Shown: positions 1 to 12,692, counted from the first letter of the stretch. The stretch: DNA of 64,000 nucleotides from Bordetella genomosp. 4 (GCF_002261185.1 NZ_NEVQ01000013.1:806001-870000); one strand, 5' to 3'. A program made the numbers and translations. The notes: generated by a model from the sequence alone, not told the origin.

Positions 1-1171
1 GCGGGACCGGCAGAGATTTCCATCAGCCCCTGAAAATGCGCCAAGGCCGCCAACAGAATCACCACGAAGACGTCCAACATCGACCATTGCCCAATGAACT
101 CGATCATTTCGTACATCCGAGTCCGTTGGCGCAGATTAAACGGACTGCAGCGATCTACGCTAGCGGCCAACGCCGCCAAGGCCAGCATTTTGGTCAATGG
201 AACCACGATACTCGCGATAAAAACGATCAGCGCGATATCCCAGGATCCAGTTTGCCAGAGCTCGACCACCCCCCCGAGGATGGTATGGCCGCTGTCGCCG
301 AAGAGAACGGAACTGATGTTCATGATGGGCAGCACATTGGCAGGCACATAGAACGCTGCGGCCGCCAACAGTAGCGCCCAGGTGCGCCTCAGGCTGGCAG
401 GCTTGCGCTCATGCACTACCGCATGACAACGGATGCAATGAGGTGTCTCGCCGTCCGAATGTTCATGTTCATGCGCCTGTGCGGGCACTGCCTGCACTTG
501 CCCGCACACATGGCAGCCTGTCAGGACCTCACCTGCCTTGCGTCTCGGCGTATAGCTCGGCACGACGCCTTCCTGCTCGGCATAACGCCATAAGGCATGC
601 GGCGACAAGCGCGAGAGCATCGTCATCAGGATGGTCAATATGCCAAACGCAAACAGACCCGGCTGCGGGCTGACCGAGGCCATGCCAGCGAGCTTTACCA
701 CCGCCACCAATACGCCGAGCAAAAAGACAGGCACCATCCCCCAAGGGCGCAACGCGCCGTACAGGCGCATGATGGGGCGAAAGCCGATGGGTTGTCGCCC
801 CATCGTCAGCGGAAACAGCACCCACAGCAACAGGATCAGGCTGGCCAGCGGCACCGCGAACCCTGCCATACCCGTCATCGCGGCCGTGAGCACGTACCCC
901 TGATCCCAGGTCATGATAACTGCGTCGAGCAAGGATGCGTCACGAGTCATGCCTTGCACCGACATGCTCATGACGGGATAGGCGTTGGCCACCACAAAGA
1001 CGATCAACGCCGTCACACCCAAGGCCGACCAACTCGACAGGCTGATCCCGCTATATTTCCACAACGTGGTGCCGCAGCGCGCGCACGAGGCGGTTTCGCC
1101 GCGCTGCAACTCGTGCCGCCGGAAAATATTGCCGCAATGTTCGCAGGCAATCAGCGGTTCTGTGGGCAGGC

Positions 1172-1175
<4 letters not shown>
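1..1175 (-). CDS. pqiA: Paraquat-inducible protein A (PqiA), 3' end beyond left edge
   Basis: Inner-membrane protein of the PqiA family, which in Enterobacteria works with the MCE protein PqiB and lipoprotein PqiC in envelope lipid homeostasis. About 391 residues are visible and the frame is still open at base 1, so the C-terminus and any pqiB lie outside. The polypeptide has the full two-module form: an N-terminal zinc ribbon (CEHCG, then CARCG about 20 residues later) followed by hydrophobic segments, then a second ribbon (CHVCG and CIRCH) and more membrane helices. The second ribbon carries a His-rich insert, AHEHEHSDGETPHC. No ATG lies near the first CxxC; a TTG at 1175-1173 overlaps the clpA stop and is the best start, though not certain. 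This tight join suggests co-transcription with clpA. Confidence 0.88.
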
Positions 1176-3481
<2,306 letters not shown>

Positions 3482-3537
3482 GCTTCCTCCGTAACGCATT
3501 GAAGCGATCGAAATACACGATTCATATTCTAAGCTGA

Positions 3538-5694
3538 TCAGGGCGTAACGCCAGTGATTTCAAAAACCACACGATCGTATCGGCCTTGTTCATCCATCGC
3601 GGTCAAGGTATACCGGCCATTGTGCACCATAGATAGTTTCACTGACTCCGAAGCCTCGCCGCGTTGTTGAACCCGCCCATCCAGCATCCACCATACCTGC
3701 CCGCGTGCGCCTTGCACACTGACATCGACTGACACGACTTGACGCCCCGGTACGGGACGCAACACCGACCCGGTCGCAATGCCTTGCAAACGCAGCGGGC
3801 CATTCGCCACATCAGCATAACCTGCAAAAGTCGGCGGCACCGTATCGTCCAGGGACCAGGCGGTACGCGGCTGGGCACACTGCTCGGCCTGCGGACTGCC
3901 TTGCCGCCATCCGAAGGGCCAGCACGTCACTACCGGTTTTACACTAACCGGCCGGGTACGTGCAGAGAATGGCCCTGGTGGTAACGCGGCTACTAGATCG
4001 CTCAACAACGGGGCAGCCACATTGGCGCCGAAAAAACCGGGATTAGGCGTGCCATCCGGCCGCCCTACCCACACTCCGATGGTCCAGTTGTCGGTCACCC
4101 CGATCGCCCAGGCATCGCGGAAACCGAAACTGGTACCCGTTTTCCAGGCCAATCGGCGTCCGGTTTGCTCAAGAGGACGATCAGGATGCCCCCCGCCCTC
4201 GAGGATGTCGCGCACGATCCAAGCCGCGCCAGCGCTCATCATGCGCGACTCGACGCGGGGCTGATCGGGCGACAATCGCGGCCGCCCGGCCAGTCCGCCG
4301 CGTGCCAACGCACGATAAGCACCGACCAGTTCCTCTAAAGTGGTGCCTCCCCCGCCCAAAATCAAGCTCAGATTTGGCGACGCACCCGCTGGCAGGCGCA
4401 ATTGCACGCCCCCGGCCAGCATCATGGACGCAAAGCGGTTCGGCCCGACGCGGTCCAGCAGATCAACGGCCGGCACATTCAGCGAACGCTGCAAGGCCTG
4501 CGCCACGCTGACGGGGCCGGAAAATGCGGCTTGAAAATTCCCCGGCGCGTAACCGCCGAAGGAGAGCGGCGCATCCAGCAACATGCTTTCGGAATGCACG
4601 ATCCCGTCATCCAGGGCCTGTGCATACAAAAACGGTTTGAGCGTCGATCCCGGCGAACGTACCCCCCGCACCATATCGACGTGGGAATAACGGCTCTCAT
4701 CGGAGAAATCCGCCGACCCCGCATAGGCCTTGATTTCCAGCGTGTCGTTATCCATGACGAGCACCGCCATCGAGACTTTGGCGGGCAACGCGTCGACGCG
4801 ATCCAGCAACATGTGTTCCGCAGTCGTCTGAATATCCGCGTCCAGCGTGGATTGCACGATGGCCGCGCGTTCACCGCTGCGGCGCTGCTCGGTTTGCAGT
4901 CGCTGCGCTGCCAACGGTGCCAGCCAACGCGCGCGCAACGGCGGAGCCAGTATGTTTTCGATTTTGGCGTCGGCAACCTCGGCAGCGCTCCAGACGCCAT
5001 TGGTTGCCATGCGATCCAGCACTTTATCGCGCGCGGCCTGGGCTGCCTGCGGATGGCGGTCCGGACGCAAGCGCGATGGCGATTGCGGCAATGCGGTCAG
5101 CAGCGCGGCCTCGGCCGGGCTCAGGTCCATCGCCGATTTGCCCAGCCACATGCGTGAGGCCATCTCGGCGCCCTCGACAATGCCGCCCATCGGCGCATGC
5201 GTCAGGTACATACCGAGGATTTCGTCTTTGCTGTAGTGCAGTTCCAACTGGACGGCGCGCGCCATCTGGCGCAGCTTGGCCGACAGAAAACGCGAGGGTT
5301 GCCCGGCTAGCTCGGGATCCAATAAACGCGCCACCTGCATGGTGATGGTGGACCCGCCGGAGACGATACGCCCGTGCGCAGCCCACTGCCACGCAGCACG
5401 CATCAGCGAGACAGGGTTGACGCCTGGATGCCAGTAGAACCAGCGGTCTTCGTATCCCAGCAGCGTTTGCAGGTAATACGGCGAGACCTGCTCCGGCGTC
5501 ACGGGGTAACGCCAGATGCCGTCGCGGCTGGGATAGGTGCGCAACGGCGTCCCGTCGGCAGCGATCACGACCGAGGCGCCGCCGCTGCCCACCGGCGGTA
5601 AAGGAAACAGCCGATCCAGGATCAAGAGCAGCGCGGCCAGCACGATGAGCGTGCTGGCCAGCCCTATCACCCCCCGGCGGAAGAGTTTCACCAA
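3538..5694 (-). CDS. pbpC: Penicillin-binding protein 1C
   Basis: Bifunctional peptidoglycan glycosyltransferase/transpeptidase of the PBP1C class, 718 residues. One membrane anchor (about residues 8-28) is followed by a GT51 domain with catalytic Glu82 in GYEDRWFYWHPG and the GGSTITMQVARL motif at 113-124. The transpeptidase domain shows Ser350 in the SxxK box (STLK), SLN at 404-406 and KTG at 518-520, so both active sites look intact. The C-terminal 90 or so residues match the BiPBP_C domain specific to this class. It lies directly downstream of the alpha-2-macroglobulin gene (19-base gap), the pbpC-yfhM pairing found in many Proteobacteria, where the two are thought to act together in wall repair or protease defence. 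Confidence 0.95.
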   Translation of the reverse strand: MVKLFRRGVIGLASTLIVLAALLLILDRLFPLPPVGSGGASVVIAADGTPLRTYPSRDGIWRYPVTPEQVSPYYLQTLLGYEDRWFYWHPGVNPVSLMRAAWQWAAHGRIVSGGSTITMQVARLLDPELAGQPSRFLSAKLRQMARAVQLELHYSKDEILGMYLTHAPMGGIVEGAEMASRMWLGKSAMDLSPAEAALLTALPQSPSRLRPDRHPQAAQAARDKVLDRMATNGVWSAAEVADAKIENILAPPLRARWLAPLAAQRLQTEQRRSGERAAIVQSTLDADIQTTAEHMLLDRVDALPAKVSMAVLVMDNDTLEIKAYAGSADFSDESRYSHVDMVRGVRSPGSTLKPFLYAQALDDGIVHSESMLLDAPLSFGGYAPGNFQAAFSGPVSVAQALQRSLNVPAVDLLDRVGPNRFASMMLAGGVQLRLPAGASPNLSLILGGGGTTLEELVGAYRALARGGLAGRPRLSPDQPRVESRMMSAGAAWIVRDILEGGGHPDRPLEQTGRRLAWKTGTSFGFRDAWAIGVTDNWTIGVWVGRPDGTPNPGFFGANVAAPLLSDLVAALPPGPFSARTRPVSVKPVVTCWPFGWRQGSPQAEQCAQPRTAWSLDDTVPPTFAGYADVANGPLRLQGIATGSVLRPVPGRQVVSVDVSVQGARGQVWWMLDGRVQQRGEASESVKLSMVHNGRYTLTAMDEQGRYDRVVFEITGVTP

Positions 5695-5713
5695 ACCGGT
5701 CCCTCAAATACCC

Positions 5714-8700
5714 TTACCGAGCAGCCGCGCGATCACGGACTTCGATGGGACTCCACCGTTCGCCTACGCCCCGCAATTCGGGCCGGTACATGTCCTCGGC
5801 CACCGTAGACGGCACGGCATAGCGTCCAGGCGTCACTACGCGGGCCATGTAGAACACATCGACGTTGCTACGTGTCAAGGATACTGCGGCCACATAGCGA
5901 TCGTCGCGGAACTCACGGTGCTTGATCGCCGAATTGGACATGGCCTCAGCCACGCGCACGCCGCCGATTTCCCACTCTTGCATGTCGGGGCTCTGCGACA
6001 GGTTGAGGTTCTCGATTTCCAGGCCTGCCGGCACGCGATCGACGATCAGCGCATCAGGAATCGTCTGGTTCGCGCTCGCCGTGAGGCGGACCACCAGCAT
6101 ATCGCCCGTGCGCAGGACACCGCCATCCCACGAACGGCCGTCGGGCGTGTACCAACGACGTTGCAGCGAGATCACGTCGCTGCGCGGCGCCGGGGCCTCC
6201 TGTCGCGTGCCTTGCAGATCGAACTCGGCAAACAGAACATTCGAACCCGTATTGGTCACTTGCAGCAAAGACAAATCGTCCGCTTTCAACGCGACGGTTT
6301 CGTCCTCGGCGCTGGTCAGGTTTTTCGTTCCCGACGCCGCAGCCATGGCCGCAGCCCAGGGCTGCCCCGCGTCGCCACCCGCCGCGCGGGCCGCCAGCAC
6401 CAGCGCCATTTGCTCTTGCGTCGACAGGTACGAGCGCCCGCGCAAATGGTCATCAAGCTGCATCATCAACGTTTCGCGACGTTGCGGCGAGAGCTGATAC
6501 TTGCTCGCGATGGCGTAGCCCAAAGCGTAATCACGCACGGGGCTGCCGTAGTCGCCGAGCCAGGCGCCGTAGTAGTAGCTGCCCTTGATCGGGTAGCCAT
6601 AGGCTCGCTCCATGGCCAGCTGCGTGGCTTTTTCCATACGCCCCGTGTCGCCCATCAACTGGAATGCCGCCGCCAATTGAATCAACGGCAGAGGCGACAG
6701 GGCGCGTTCCTGGTAACGGTCGAACAACTGACGCACCGTCGCCAATGAAGCCTGCTTGTCGCGCGCCAAGGTCAGCGCGGCAGCCGCATAGCCTGCGAAA
6801 CGGCGATGATCGCCACGCATCATGTCGATATAGCCGCTCTCGACGCTGCCTTTCTGCAGCGATTTACGCAACGCATCGGGCCACGTGCCGAACGATCCCG
6901 AGCTCTGCTGCAACTGCTCTTGCAGCCATTGCCGCGAACGATCGAGCGATTGTTCGGGCACATCAAAGCCCTGATCCCGCGCGTCCTGCAGGAAGCCGAC
7001 CGCATACGAGGTCAGCCAGACATCCCGCGCAGAGGCCTCATTGCCCCACAGCGAGTATCCGCCTGCGGCGTTACGCATACCGGCCAGCCGTCCCACTGCG
7101 ACGGCGACTTTTTCGGCGCGCTGTTCTTTGGTCTGCACAGGCAGGCCGAAACGCTTGCCGTCGGTCTCGTCCAGCAGCACCCACGGTATGGCCGAACTGA
7201 TGGTCTGTTCGGTGCACCCGTAGGGATAGCGCAACAGATCCTGCACCAGACGCGAGACGTTGATCGGTGGGCGATTCGACAGGCTGATGTTGGCGGTGAC
7301 GGAGTCGGGGTAATAACCGGCCATCACGCCGGCACCCGGCGTAAAGCTCTCGCCCGGGGCCAGACGCACGCGTTTGACGACATGCTCGGCGGCATGCGAG
7401 GGCTGCACCTGCAGCACGGACTCGCGTTCGATATGGATCGGTTTTGCACCGCCCTTGCCGTCGATCACCAGGCGCATCAGACCCAATCCGTAGGACCCGG
7501 TCGGGGTGGCGGTAAAGCGCACGGTGGTGCGTTGACGATCCTTCAGCGTGAGCGTACGCGTGCCGCCGTCCGCGATGGACAAGGGGTCTAGTGCCTGCAG
7601 CGTCACGGTGACTTGCTGCGCCGATCCGCTCAGGTTGGCCACATCGACCGCCACCGTCGCCCGGTCACCCGGCGAGATGAAACGCGGCATGTTCAGTTCG
7701 GCCACGATAGGCGCGGCCACGACCATTTCCTGATCGGCATGGCCGTAGTGCGAGTCGGTAAACGCGACCGCCATCAAACGCAGCGTGCCATTGAAATCGG
7801 GCAGATCCAGGGGAATATCGGCCTCGCCCTGATCGTTCAGCTTGACCGGACCAGAGTACAGGTCGACCAGTTTGACCTTTTTGGGCAGGCTGCGGCTATC
7901 GCCGCGCATGGCTGCATCGCCGCCCCATTTCAGTCGGCCCTGGGTGCCGTCCATTTTCTCGATCAGCTTGCCGTACATGTCGCGCAATTCGGCGTCATAA
8001 CGGTGTTTGCCAAAGAAGAAATCCATCGGATCCGGCGTCGCGTACTGATTGATATTCAGGATGCCGACATCCACCGCAGACAGCGTGACATGGGCGGTCT
8101 GCCCTTTCGCGCCGTCGACCTTCACACGCACCGTGGTCCGTTTTTCAGGCTCGACCTTCGCGGGTGCCGTCACGGTGACGTTCAGCTTGCGATCGTCGCT
8201 GGCGATAGGCAGGAAAGCGAGGCCGACAGCACGCGCAGGCGTCACGCGATCACCGGCGCTGCCCGGGCGGAACACCACGGCAGAGACGTAGAGATCGTGA
8301 CGTTTCCACGATTCGTCGATGGGGATGCTGACCTCGGTCCCGGTCGCCTTGACGTCGACCCAGTTCGACCACAGCATGCGATCGCCTTCGACGGTGACCA
8401 GCGCCTGGCCGTCGTGCGGCGGCGTCACGGTCAGTTTGACCTTGTCGCCCGGGCGTGCAGGTACGCCTTCGAGTTTCATTTGGACGCGATCGGGACGGTT
8501 GCCTACCGAATCGGCGTCCTGCGCATCCCAGCCTGCGTAGAAACGGTAGCGCATCACCTCGCCGGTTTCCGGATCGGTGATTTCCAGACGATAGCGGCCC
8601 CAACTGACCGGCAGGGTCAGCGCCGTGCGATTTGGCAACGCGATCGTGCGCGAGTCTTCGAGGTCTTCGGTATCGGTATAGCCGCTGTTCCAGCCGCGCT

Positions 8701-10915
8701 GGTCGTCATAACGCCAATAGTAGTTGCGGTTTTCGCGGAACAGACGCACCTGGGCTTCCGGCAGCGGTACTACCTCGCCCGAGGCGTTGACGCGCACCAC
8801 CTCGAAGCTCGCAGGCGAGCCTTCACGGGTCACGTCATTGTTGAACAAGGGACGCACGGCGATCAGTTTGTCGGCAGGCCAGACGCTGCGCTCGATCGAG
8901 CGCACAACCGGGCGGCCGCCGGATTCCAACAGGCTGGCGGACAAGCGTACGCTCAGCGGCGATTTCGCCTTGCCGGCAGACTGCGGATCGATCGTCAGTT
9001 GCGTGGATCCGCTGTCGTCCAATGTCGTTTCGGGCATTTCCTCGTAGTGACGCAGCGCGTCGTCGGCCACGTCGCCAAAGATAAAACCAGGCCACTGTTG
9101 CGCCAGAGCGTAGCGGTTACGCTTGACCTGGAAGCTCGACAGCAGGCGGTTGCCGGCGGCTGGCGCGCCATAGAGGTAATCGCCCTGCACATCTACGGTC
9201 CAGGCCTCTCCCGGCGACAGCACGGGCTGCTTGGAGTCCAGATGCAGCTTCATGCGTTCGGGCAGGAATTCCTCGGTCTGGAACCACCACGCGGCATCAG
9301 GCACCTTGGCCGCTGGGTCGACACGCAGTTCGAGCAGCCATTTACCGGTCTGGGCATCAACCGGCAGAGTGATCGCGTGTTCGATATAGTTCGCGACTTT
9401 GCTATCCGGTTGCCAGAGCTCGCTGCGCACTACCCTGCCGTCGGGGCGTTTCAGGACGGCCGTCAAGGGCGCGGCCTTCAGAGGCCGGCCGTCGAGATCA
9501 CGCGGCAACACGGATACGTGGAACGTTTCGCCGGGGCGGTAGAGATTGCGGCCGGAATACACGAACAGGTTGTTCGGACGCGAGGTATGACCACCGATGT
9601 CGTATTCGGACAAATCCAGCGCAGGCTCGCCCAGGGACAACATGGTCAATTCGCTGCCGCGCAGAGCGCGGATCAAGCGCGCACGCGACGAATCGCCGTC
9701 AAAACGGACGTGGCCGCCCTTGTCGGACGCGGCCTTTGCCAGGACTTTGCCCGAGCCGTCGACCAATTCGACCTCGGCATCGGCAATAGGCTGACCCGTC
9801 TTCAGCGAAATGGTATAGGCCTCGGTGCGATCGGTATAACGACGCACGTGCAAGCCCATGTCGCTGATGTAGAAATAGGTCACCTGGTATTCATAGCGGA
9901 ACCGGCCGGGTTCGCTCATGATCGCCACGTAGATGCCGGGCTGACGCAATTCCTGGATGTTTTCCACCGGCAGGAAGGTCACGTGACGACGATTGGGCTT
10001 GTCGTCGGTGACGAAACGGCCCTGATAGACGCTGGTGGTCAGGCTATGCAGGCGGTCCAGGTCCCAGTTGCTGACCAGGCCCTTCAGGCTGCGGTTGTCC
10101 GAATAACGCCACTCATCCTCGTCATCCTCATCGCTGGAGGCGCTCAGACCCAGGACATCATCGAAAAACTCAGGCATGTGCTCGGGCGAGACGCGCAGAA
10201 ACTGCACATCGACCTCGGGCATATTGACGGTCGCCACGGGCAAGCCGCCATTCTGTCCTGCCGGCAGCACGACGCCGCGGCTGGCAAAGTAAAACGACGG
10301 CGGCATGGCTTCAGTTTGCACGCTGCACTGGCGCTCGTCGCCCAGGGTGGTGCCTTTTTGGGCAGCCGGGAAATCGGAGCGCACGCGGATGGCGTAAGCT
10401 CGCTGCGGTTGCACATAGGGGAAATAGACGATGCGCGGATTGTCGCCGACCGCCCATGCTCCCTCGACGGTCTTGCCTGCCGGTGCGGCCTGGCCCGGCG
10501 GCACCGCAGTGGCGGTCTGTCCGGCGGTCGATTGCTCGCCGTCCTCGGCGGGCTTGGCTTCGCCGGTGTCGATGACGCTGAAATAGCGCGTCAGGTCTGT
10601 CTCGCGGCCCACCGGCTGGGTAAAGGTGACGGCCAATGCCATGGAATCGCGGAACTGGCGCGGCTTGCAATCCAGCATGGCAAAGGGATCGTTCTGGCCA
10701 ATGGTGGCGGTAGAACTGCCCGAGGTCTGTGGTGTTGATGCCGAAGGACTTGCCGTTTGAGCAGTGCCGCTCGCCGCATCGGCTTGCGCCGCCGCTGGCG
10801 CCGCGGGAGGATCCGCACTCGGCGGCGCATCACTGCGCCATTGCCATACCCCGATACCCACAGCGATGGCAACCACCAGCGCCACGACTCCGATCACGCC
10901 ACTCTTTTTACCCAT
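5714..10915 (-). CDS. Bacterial alpha-2-macroglobulin (YfhM/MagD type)
   Basis: Very large periplasmic protease-trapping protein, 1733 residues from the chosen ATG (AGAGG ribosome site 8 bases upstream; protein begins MGKKSGVIGVV). The reactive thioester motif is present: YPYGCTEQ, with Cys at about residue 1234, similar to its place in E. coli YfhM. The many MG and TED domains are inferred from family and length. The N-terminus has one hydrophobic helix (about residues 5-23) followed by an Ala/Pro-rich linker, and I see no lipobox Cys, so it is probably held by an uncleaved inner-membrane anchor rather than as a lipoprotein. It lies just upstream of pbpC on the same strand, the usual pair. 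An upstream in-frame ATG at 11002 would add 29 unlikely residues. Confidence 0.94.
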   Translation of the reverse strand: MGKKSGVIGVVALVVAIAVGIGVWQWRSDAPPSADPPAAPAAAQADAASGTAQTASPSASTPQTSGSSTATIGQNDPFAMLDCKPRQFRDSMALAVTFTQPVGRETDLTRYFSVIDTGEAKPAEDGEQSTAGQTATAVPPGQAAPAGKTVEGAWAVGDNPRIVYFPYVQPQRAYAIRVRSDFPAAQKGTTLGDERQCSVQTEAMPPSFYFASRGVVLPAGQNGGLPVATVNMPEVDVQFLRVSPEHMPEFFDDVLGLSASSDEDDEDEWRYSDNRSLKGLVSNWDLDRLHSLTTSVYQGRFVTDDKPNRRHVTFLPVENIQELRQPGIYVAIMSEPGRFRYEYQVTYFYISDMGLHVRRYTDRTEAYTISLKTGQPIADAEVELVDGSGKVLAKAASDKGGHVRFDGDSSRARLIRALRGSELTMLSLGEPALDLSEYDIGGHTSRPNNLFVYSGRNLYRPGETFHVSVLPRDLDGRPLKAAPLTAVLKRPDGRVVRSELWQPDSKVANYIEHAITLPVDAQTGKWLLELRVDPAAKVPDAAWWFQTEEFLPERMKLHLDSKQPVLSPGEAWTVDVQGDYLYGAPAAGNRLLSSFQVKRNRYALAQQWPGFIFGDVADDALRHYEEMPETTLDDSGSTQLTIDPQSAGKAKSPLSVRLSASLLESGGRPVVRSIERSVWPADKLIAVRPLFNNDVTREGSPASFEVVRVNASGEVVPLPEAQVRLFRENRNYYWRYDDQRGWNSGYTDTEDLEDSRTIALPNRTALTLPVSWGRYRLEITDPETGEVMRYRFYAGWDAQDADSVGNRPDRVQMKLEGVPARPGDKVKLTVTPPHDGQALVTVEGDRMLWSNWVDVKATGTEVSIPIDESWKRHDLYVSAVVFRPGSAGDRVTPARAVGLAFLPIASDDRKLNVTVTAPAKVEPEKRTTVRVKVDGAKGQTAHVTLSAVDVGILNINQYATPDPMDFFFGKHRYDAELRDMYGKLIEKMDGTQGRLKWGGDAAMRGDSRSLPKKVKLVDLYSGPVKLNDQGEADIPLDLPDFNGTLRLMAVAFTDSHYGHADQEMVVAAPIVAELNMPRFISPGDRATVAVDVANLSGSAQQVTVTLQALDPLSIADGGTRTLTLKDRQRTTVRFTATPTGSYGLGLMRLVIDGKGGAKPIHIERESVLQVQPSHAAEHVVKRVRLAPGESFTPGAGVMAGYYPDSVTANISLSNRPPINVSRLVQDLLRYPYGCTEQTISSAIPWVLLDETDGKRFGLPVQTKEQRAEKVAVAVGRLAGMRNAAGGYSLWGNEASARDVWLTSYAVGFLQDARDQGFDVPEQSLDRSRQWLQEQLQQSSGSFGTWPDALRKSLQKGSVESGYIDMMRGDHRRFAGYAAAALTLARDKQASLATVRQLFDRYQERALSPLPLIQLAAAFQLMGDTGRMEKATQLAMERAYGYPIKGSYYYGAWLGDYGSPVRDYALGYAIASKYQLSPQRRETLMMQLDDHLRGRSYLSTQEQMALVLAARAAGGDAGQPWAAAMAAASGTKNLTSAEDETVALKADDLSLLQVTNTGSNVLFAEFDLQGTRQEAPAPRSDVISLQRRWYTPDGRSWDGGVLRTGDMLVVRLTASANQTIPDALIVDRVPAGLEIENLNLSQSPDMQEWEIGGVRVAEAMSNSAIKHREFRDDRYVAAVSLTRSNVDVFYMARVVTPGRYAVPSTVAEDMYRPELRGVGERWSPIEVRDRAAAR

Positions 10916-11132
10916 GGCTTTGCCTCTGTACAACATGTTAGGGCACCAGACGCCCACGATTCCTCGCCCGGCACGCACCGGCGCGCCGCGACTATACGCC
11001 AATTACCAGATCACTACTACGTGCAGGCGCCCCGTCTGGCCTGAATTTGCTATCTCCCGTCGCAGTCCCGAAGTCCTGCATGTGCCGTTTTGTCTATACC
11101 CACCCGTTGCGATGGCTGTGCTTTAGGCGCTG

Positions 11133-11447
11133 CTACACAGGCTCCATCACGCACTGCAGCGGATGCTGGCGCTCGCGCGCATACTGCGCGACCTGGGAAA
11201 TACGCGTGGCCGCCACGTCTCGTGGATAAACACCACAGACGCCGCGACCCTCATGGTGCACCTGCAGCATGATCCGGGTAGCATCTTCTTGATTCTTGCC
11301 GAAGAACTTTTGCAGGACCTTCACCACGAACTCCATGGGCGTGTAATCATCATTGAGCAACACTACCTGATACATGGGCGGCGGCGCGGTACGGGCCGTC
11401 TGTTTCTCCACGACGAGGTCATGCTGTGTATCAAAGGTCGAACTCAT
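11133..11447 (-). CDS. clpS: ATP-dependent Clp protease adaptor ClpS
   Basis: N-degron adaptor that binds the ClpA N-domain and redirects it to destabilised N-terminal residues. The 104-residue form starting [10 protein letters not shown] has the usual disordered N-tail and then the conserved core, including the [16 protein letters not shown] segment and a downstream [10 protein letters not shown] segment. A start 11 codons upstream (11480) exists but its extra residues are not family-like. The gene diverges from the cold-shock gene. In most relatives clpS is directly followed by clpA; here the A2M and pbpC genes lie between them. Confidence 0.96.
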   Translation of the reverse strand: MSSTFDTQHDLVVEKQTARTAPPPMYQVVLLNDDYTPMEFVVKVLQKFFGKNQEDATRIMLQVHHEGRGVCGVYPRDVAATRISQVAQYARERQHPLQCVMEPV

Positions 11448-11528
11448 AAGGCGGAATTGTATTGAAACAATGGGCGGCAACGCCGCGTATTACTTAAAAT
11501 TACACGTACAGATGCGTAATTTCCACAC

Positions 11529-11558
11529 TTGACGGTTTAAAGAAAAGCAGAGCATTAT
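11529..11558 (+). promoter_or_regulatory. Candidate sigma-70 promoter of the cold-shock gene
   Basis: TTGACG (11529-11534) and CATTAT (11553-11558) are separated by 18 bases and sit about 110 bases before the cold-shock ATG. That predicts a 5' leader of roughly 100 bases, a length typical of cold-shock mRNAs whose leaders act as RNA thermosensors. The promoter elements are seen; the function is inferred. Confidence 0.5.
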
Positions 11559-11668
11559 CCACGCATTCGGGGGCTATCTTGTGTCAACAAGCGCCGTCGG
11601 AAGCCGGGAGGCAATGGCTTCGGCCAAGGGTTCTCTGTCAAATATACGATTCAAATGAGGCAGTCCGC

Positions 11669-11914
11669 ATGTCTGATACGACCGCAACCGCCGTCCAAGG
11701 GGACAATCCCAAATCGACGGGCACCGTCAAATGGTTCAACGACGCGAAAGGTTTTGGCTTCATTACGCCTGACGATGGCGGTGAAGATCTGTTCGCACAT
11801 TTTTCGTCGATCCAGATGAACGGGTTCAAAACCCTGAAAGAAGGCCAGAAAGTGGCATTCGAAATTATTCAGGGACCTAAAGGCAAACAGGCGCTGAATA
11901 TTACGGCGGCCTGA
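11669..11914 (+). CDS. Cold-shock protein, CspA family
   Basis: Single-domain nucleic-acid-binding cold-shock protein of 81 residues. RNP1 (KGFGFI) and RNP2 (DLFAHFS) are intact on the five-stranded barrel scaffold beginning [16 protein letters not shown]. Such proteins melt RNA secondary structure. The N-terminal 14 residues ([14 protein letters not shown]) are an extra short tail before the barrel. The ATG at 11669 is preceded by GAGG; an in-frame start at 11579 would add 30 residues lacking family character. A strong terminator follows. Which CspA paralogue it is cannot be decided from sequence alone. Confidence 0.95.
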   Translation: MSDTTATAVQGDNPKSTGTVKWFNDAKGFGFITPDDGGEDLFAHFSSIQMNGFKTLKEGQKVAFEIIQGPKGKQALNITAA

Positions 11915-11994
11915 CGCCCAGTATCATTATCGCGCCGAACGATAGACAAACCGGACCTACGGCAGGATTGTTCTAGAAGGCGGCGCTATTACCC

Positions 11995-12028
11995 AGGCGG
12001 GGCACCATGCCCCGCCTTGTTATTTTTT
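11995..12028 (+). terminator. Rho-independent terminator after the cold-shock gene
   Basis: A perfect 10-bp stem (11995-12004 with 12008-12017, loop CCA) is followed by a T-rich tract, TGTTATTTTTT. It lies 80 bases after the cold-shock stop codon and just before the DUF192 gene. Confidence 0.85.
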
Positions 12029-12044
12029 GCTGTTTTCCGGTCTC

Positions 12045-12584
12045 ATGTCGATTCATCGTTTCACGTGGTTTGCGCGCGCCCTCTCCCGTTTGGCCACTGG
12101 GCAATACTCCTTTCACTTGCCGCTGCGGAGCGCCCGTACGGCGACCACGCTGGCGATAAGTGCACTCCTGACCACGGCGAGCATTGCCGCGGCAGCGCAA
12201 ACACCTGCCGGTCCGCAGACCGGTTTGCCCATCACCGAATTGACCGCGGGAATCCACGTGATCCGGGCCGAAGTCGCCAATACCGACGAAACCCGGCGCG
12301 TCGGCTTGATGCTACGCAAAAGCCTGCCCGACAATAACGGCATGCTCTTCGTGTTCGAAGAACCCGAGCTGCAGTGTTTCTGGATGCGCAATACGCTGGT
12401 GCCCTTGTCCATCGCATTCATCGCCGATGACGGCACGATCGTCAATATGGCCGATATGGCGCCACAGACCGATGATCCACATTGTTCGGAACGGCCGGTG
12501 CGCTACGCGCTGGAAATGGCGCAAGGCTGGTTTGAGACCCGTGGCGTGGCAGCGGGCCAGCGGCTGGGAGGCATTTCCCAGTAG
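12045..12584 (+). CDS. DUF192 family exported protein
   Basis: Small exported protein of the DUF192/UPF0127 family, 179 residues, function unknown. A hydrophobic signal-like segment ending in ASIAAAAQ (about residues 32-52) precedes the domain. Conserved family features are visible: RRVGLMLRKSLPDNNGMLFVF, then CFWMRNTLVPLSIAFI, a core with the invariant WMRNT, and a C-terminal RYALEMAQGWF. The ATG at 12045 was chosen over a TTG at 12027. A bidirectional terminator separates it from the convergent thiolase gene. Confidence 0.85.
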   Translation: MSIHRFTWFARALSRLATGQYSFHLPLRSARTATTLAISALLTTASIAAAAQTPAGPQTGLPITELTAGIHVIRAEVANTDETRRVGLMLRKSLPDNNGMLFVFEEPELQCFWMRNTLVPLSIAFIADDGTIVNMADMAPQTDDPHCSERPVRYALEMAQGWFETRGVAAGQRLGGISQ

Positions 12585-12665
12585 ACGCGCGGTAAACGCG
12601 TTTGAAACGTCTCCGGAATGCGCGATGCGGCAAATGCCGCCAGCCGTTGATTGGAGTCATCTAAC

Positions 12666-12692
12666 AAAAAAGCCGGTAAAACCGGCTTTTTT
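12666..12692. terminator. Bidirectional terminator between DUF192 gene and thiolase
   Basis: Perfect 12-bp stem AAAAAAGCCGGT / ACCGGCTTTTTT with an AAA loop. A and T tracts on both sides allow it to serve both convergent genes. Confidence 0.9.

Noticed and set aside
7613-10738. 1041-codon open frame on the plus strand
   Set aside because: It is exactly antisense to the alpha-2-macroglobulin gene. Its composition (His/Arg/Gln rich, no domain) is that of a shadow frame in GC-rich DNA.
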